Shown here piece after piece: positions 63,105-64,000 of a stretch of 64,000 nt of DNA. The number at the start of each line of letters is the position of its first letter. Position 1 is the first letter of the stretch. This DNA is from an archaeon (lineage in GTDB: Archaea; Thermoproteota; Nitrososphaeria; Nitrososphaerales; Gagatemarchaeaceae), in contig JAKAOG010000003.1 of NCBI GenBank assembly GCA_021823325.1, positions 1 through 64,000 of the forward strand. The letters run 5' to 3'. Both the position numbers and the translations under genes were made by a program. The notes below the pieces were generated by a model that did no database searches, was not told the origin of the DNA, and saw only the letters and a program-made list of their open reading frames with translations.

Positions 63105-63572
63105 CTATCTCTCTTCCTCTGCCATCGAACGCCAGACCTCGTTAGACCGCGTGGACCTTGTCATCGGCTTCCAGTTCGAGATTGCGGACCACGGACTGCT
63201 GACCGGCCTCTTCAGGAAGTCCCGGGTGTACTCGGAGAGCGGAACCCAGTGGCCGTCGTCGACCACGTTCTGCTTCCTGATTATGACCGGCTTCGGTCTC
63301 ATGGTCGCCGGCTTGGTTCTGTCCGGCTCTATCGCGATAGCGTTGGTCGGGCACTCCCTAACGCAGATGTTGCATCCGGTACACCTCTCTTGTTCGATCA
63401 AGTAGGGCTTCTCCATCATCCAAGGCTTGGGGGCAGATCCTTGCATCAGGGCCCCGTAGAAGGAAACGTCGTTCGGCTTCGTGAACTCAATACAGGTGGA
63501 GGGGCAGAGGTCCATGCACGCGCCACAGTTCATGCACCGACTTTCGTCGACGATGAGACTGTAGAGCACCAC
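63105..63572 (-). CDS. 2[4Fe-4S] ferredoxin-domain protein
   Basis: Two motifs: 'CMNCGACMDLCPSTC' and 'CTGCNICVRECP'. Confidence 0.88.
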   Translation of the reverse strand: MVLYSLIVDESRCMNCGACMDLCPSTCIEFTKPNDVSFYGALMQGSAPKPWMMEKPYLIEQERCTGCNICVRECPTNAIAIEPDRTKPATMRPKPVIIRKQNVVDDGHWVPLSEYTRDFLKRPVSSPWSAISNWKPMTRSTRSNEVWRSMAEEER

Positions 63573-63582
63573 GCTCTGGCCC

Positions 63583-63999
63583 CTATGCTATGTAGTCTAC
63601 GCGTTCCCTTGGCAGGAGCGCGGAAGCTTGCGCGTTCGTCCCTTGCACTGGCCGGGGATCGTCGCCGCGTTCCGGACCGGAGTAGACTCTGCCCGTAGGC
63701 ACGGGCGCCGGTACCGCGGGCGAAGTGGATGGAGAAGGAGCGCTCAATGACTTCTTGGGACCGATCCTCGAGTGAAGGAACGGGTGGGCGAAACCGACTA
63801 GGCCGATTAGTCCCAGTGCGGCGAATCCGCCGTAGAAGGACGTCATGGCCAGACCCAGGTTCTGGGTGGAACTGAAGTTGTTGTATATGGTGGCCCAGAT
63901 CCCGCTCGTGGCGCTGATGCCGGCAGGGAGCGTGCTCAGGGCGAGGGGCGTCTCCGTGATGAAGACTGTGCCGAAGATCCAAGATACTGTTCCAGCGAA
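63583..63999 (-). CDS. Membrane protein, 5' end outside the window
   Basis: Open frame to the window edge '…FAGTVSWIFGTVFITETPLALSTLPAGISATSGIWATIYNNFSSTQNLGLAMTSFYGGFAALGLIGLVGFAHPF…'; operon with ferredoxin. Confidence 0.6.
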   Translation of the reverse strand, partial: FAGTVSWIFGTVFITETPLALSTLPAGISATSGIWATIYNNFSSTQNLGLAMTSFYGGFAALGLIGLVGFAHPFLHSRIGPKKSLSAPSPSTSPAVPAPVPTGRVYSGPERGDDPRPVQGTNAQASALLPRERVDYIA

Positions 64000-64000
64000 G

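Noticed and set aside
1-64000. Search for CRISPR arrays, tandem repeats, transposases, integrases, phage genes, rRNA and tRNA
   Set aside because: None recognised by eye; no T-loop GTTCGAATC-type pattern in intergenic DNA. A tRNAscan/Infernal run would be decisive for small RNAs

Overview
This is a gene-dense, high-GC archaeal chromosomal segment with about 60 recognisable protein-coding genes. I recognise no rRNA, tRNA, CRISPR array, prophage or transposon. Archaeal/TACK-type markers include TFB, Rpo12 (RpoP), Rpo6 (RpoK), ribosomal proteins S25e and S26e, Alba, family-B DNA polymerase, ATP-dependent DNA ligase, tRNA-splicing endonuclease, archaeal-type ApgM, and a thiolase/HMG-CoA synthase/DUF35 mevalonate cluster. 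Together with the high GC this suggests a non-ammonia-oxidising Nitrososphaeria/Thermoproteota relative, but that lineage call is inference. Most of the window is core metabolism: Gly-, Thr- and Pro-tRNA synthetases, polyamine synthesis (AguB-AguA), nucleoside salvage (Upp, Tdk, Udp), a sugar ABC importer with fused permeases, a sugar-phosphate/nucleotide-sugar cluster, TatA-TatC, CtaB, and the edge of a ferredoxin/membrane-protein cluster. I did not find a convincing new multi-gene system such as a defence island. The best second-look items are: (i) an HTH regulator whose helix-turn-helix appears split by a Cys4 zinc ribbon; (ii) a recurrent operon junction 'stop + 1 nt + start', two instances of which seem to need non-canonical starts (CTG, ATC); (iii) a GlmU-like acyltransferase whose N-terminal domain has no canonical start and may be joined to the upstream gene by a frameshift; (iv) TatC with a C-terminal zinc ribbon; (v) a short orphan RelE-like ORF and a single-TM microprotein absent from the ORF track; (vi) a single-base frameshift in an MBL-fold hydrolase. 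All family calls come from reading motifs by eye; no database search was run.
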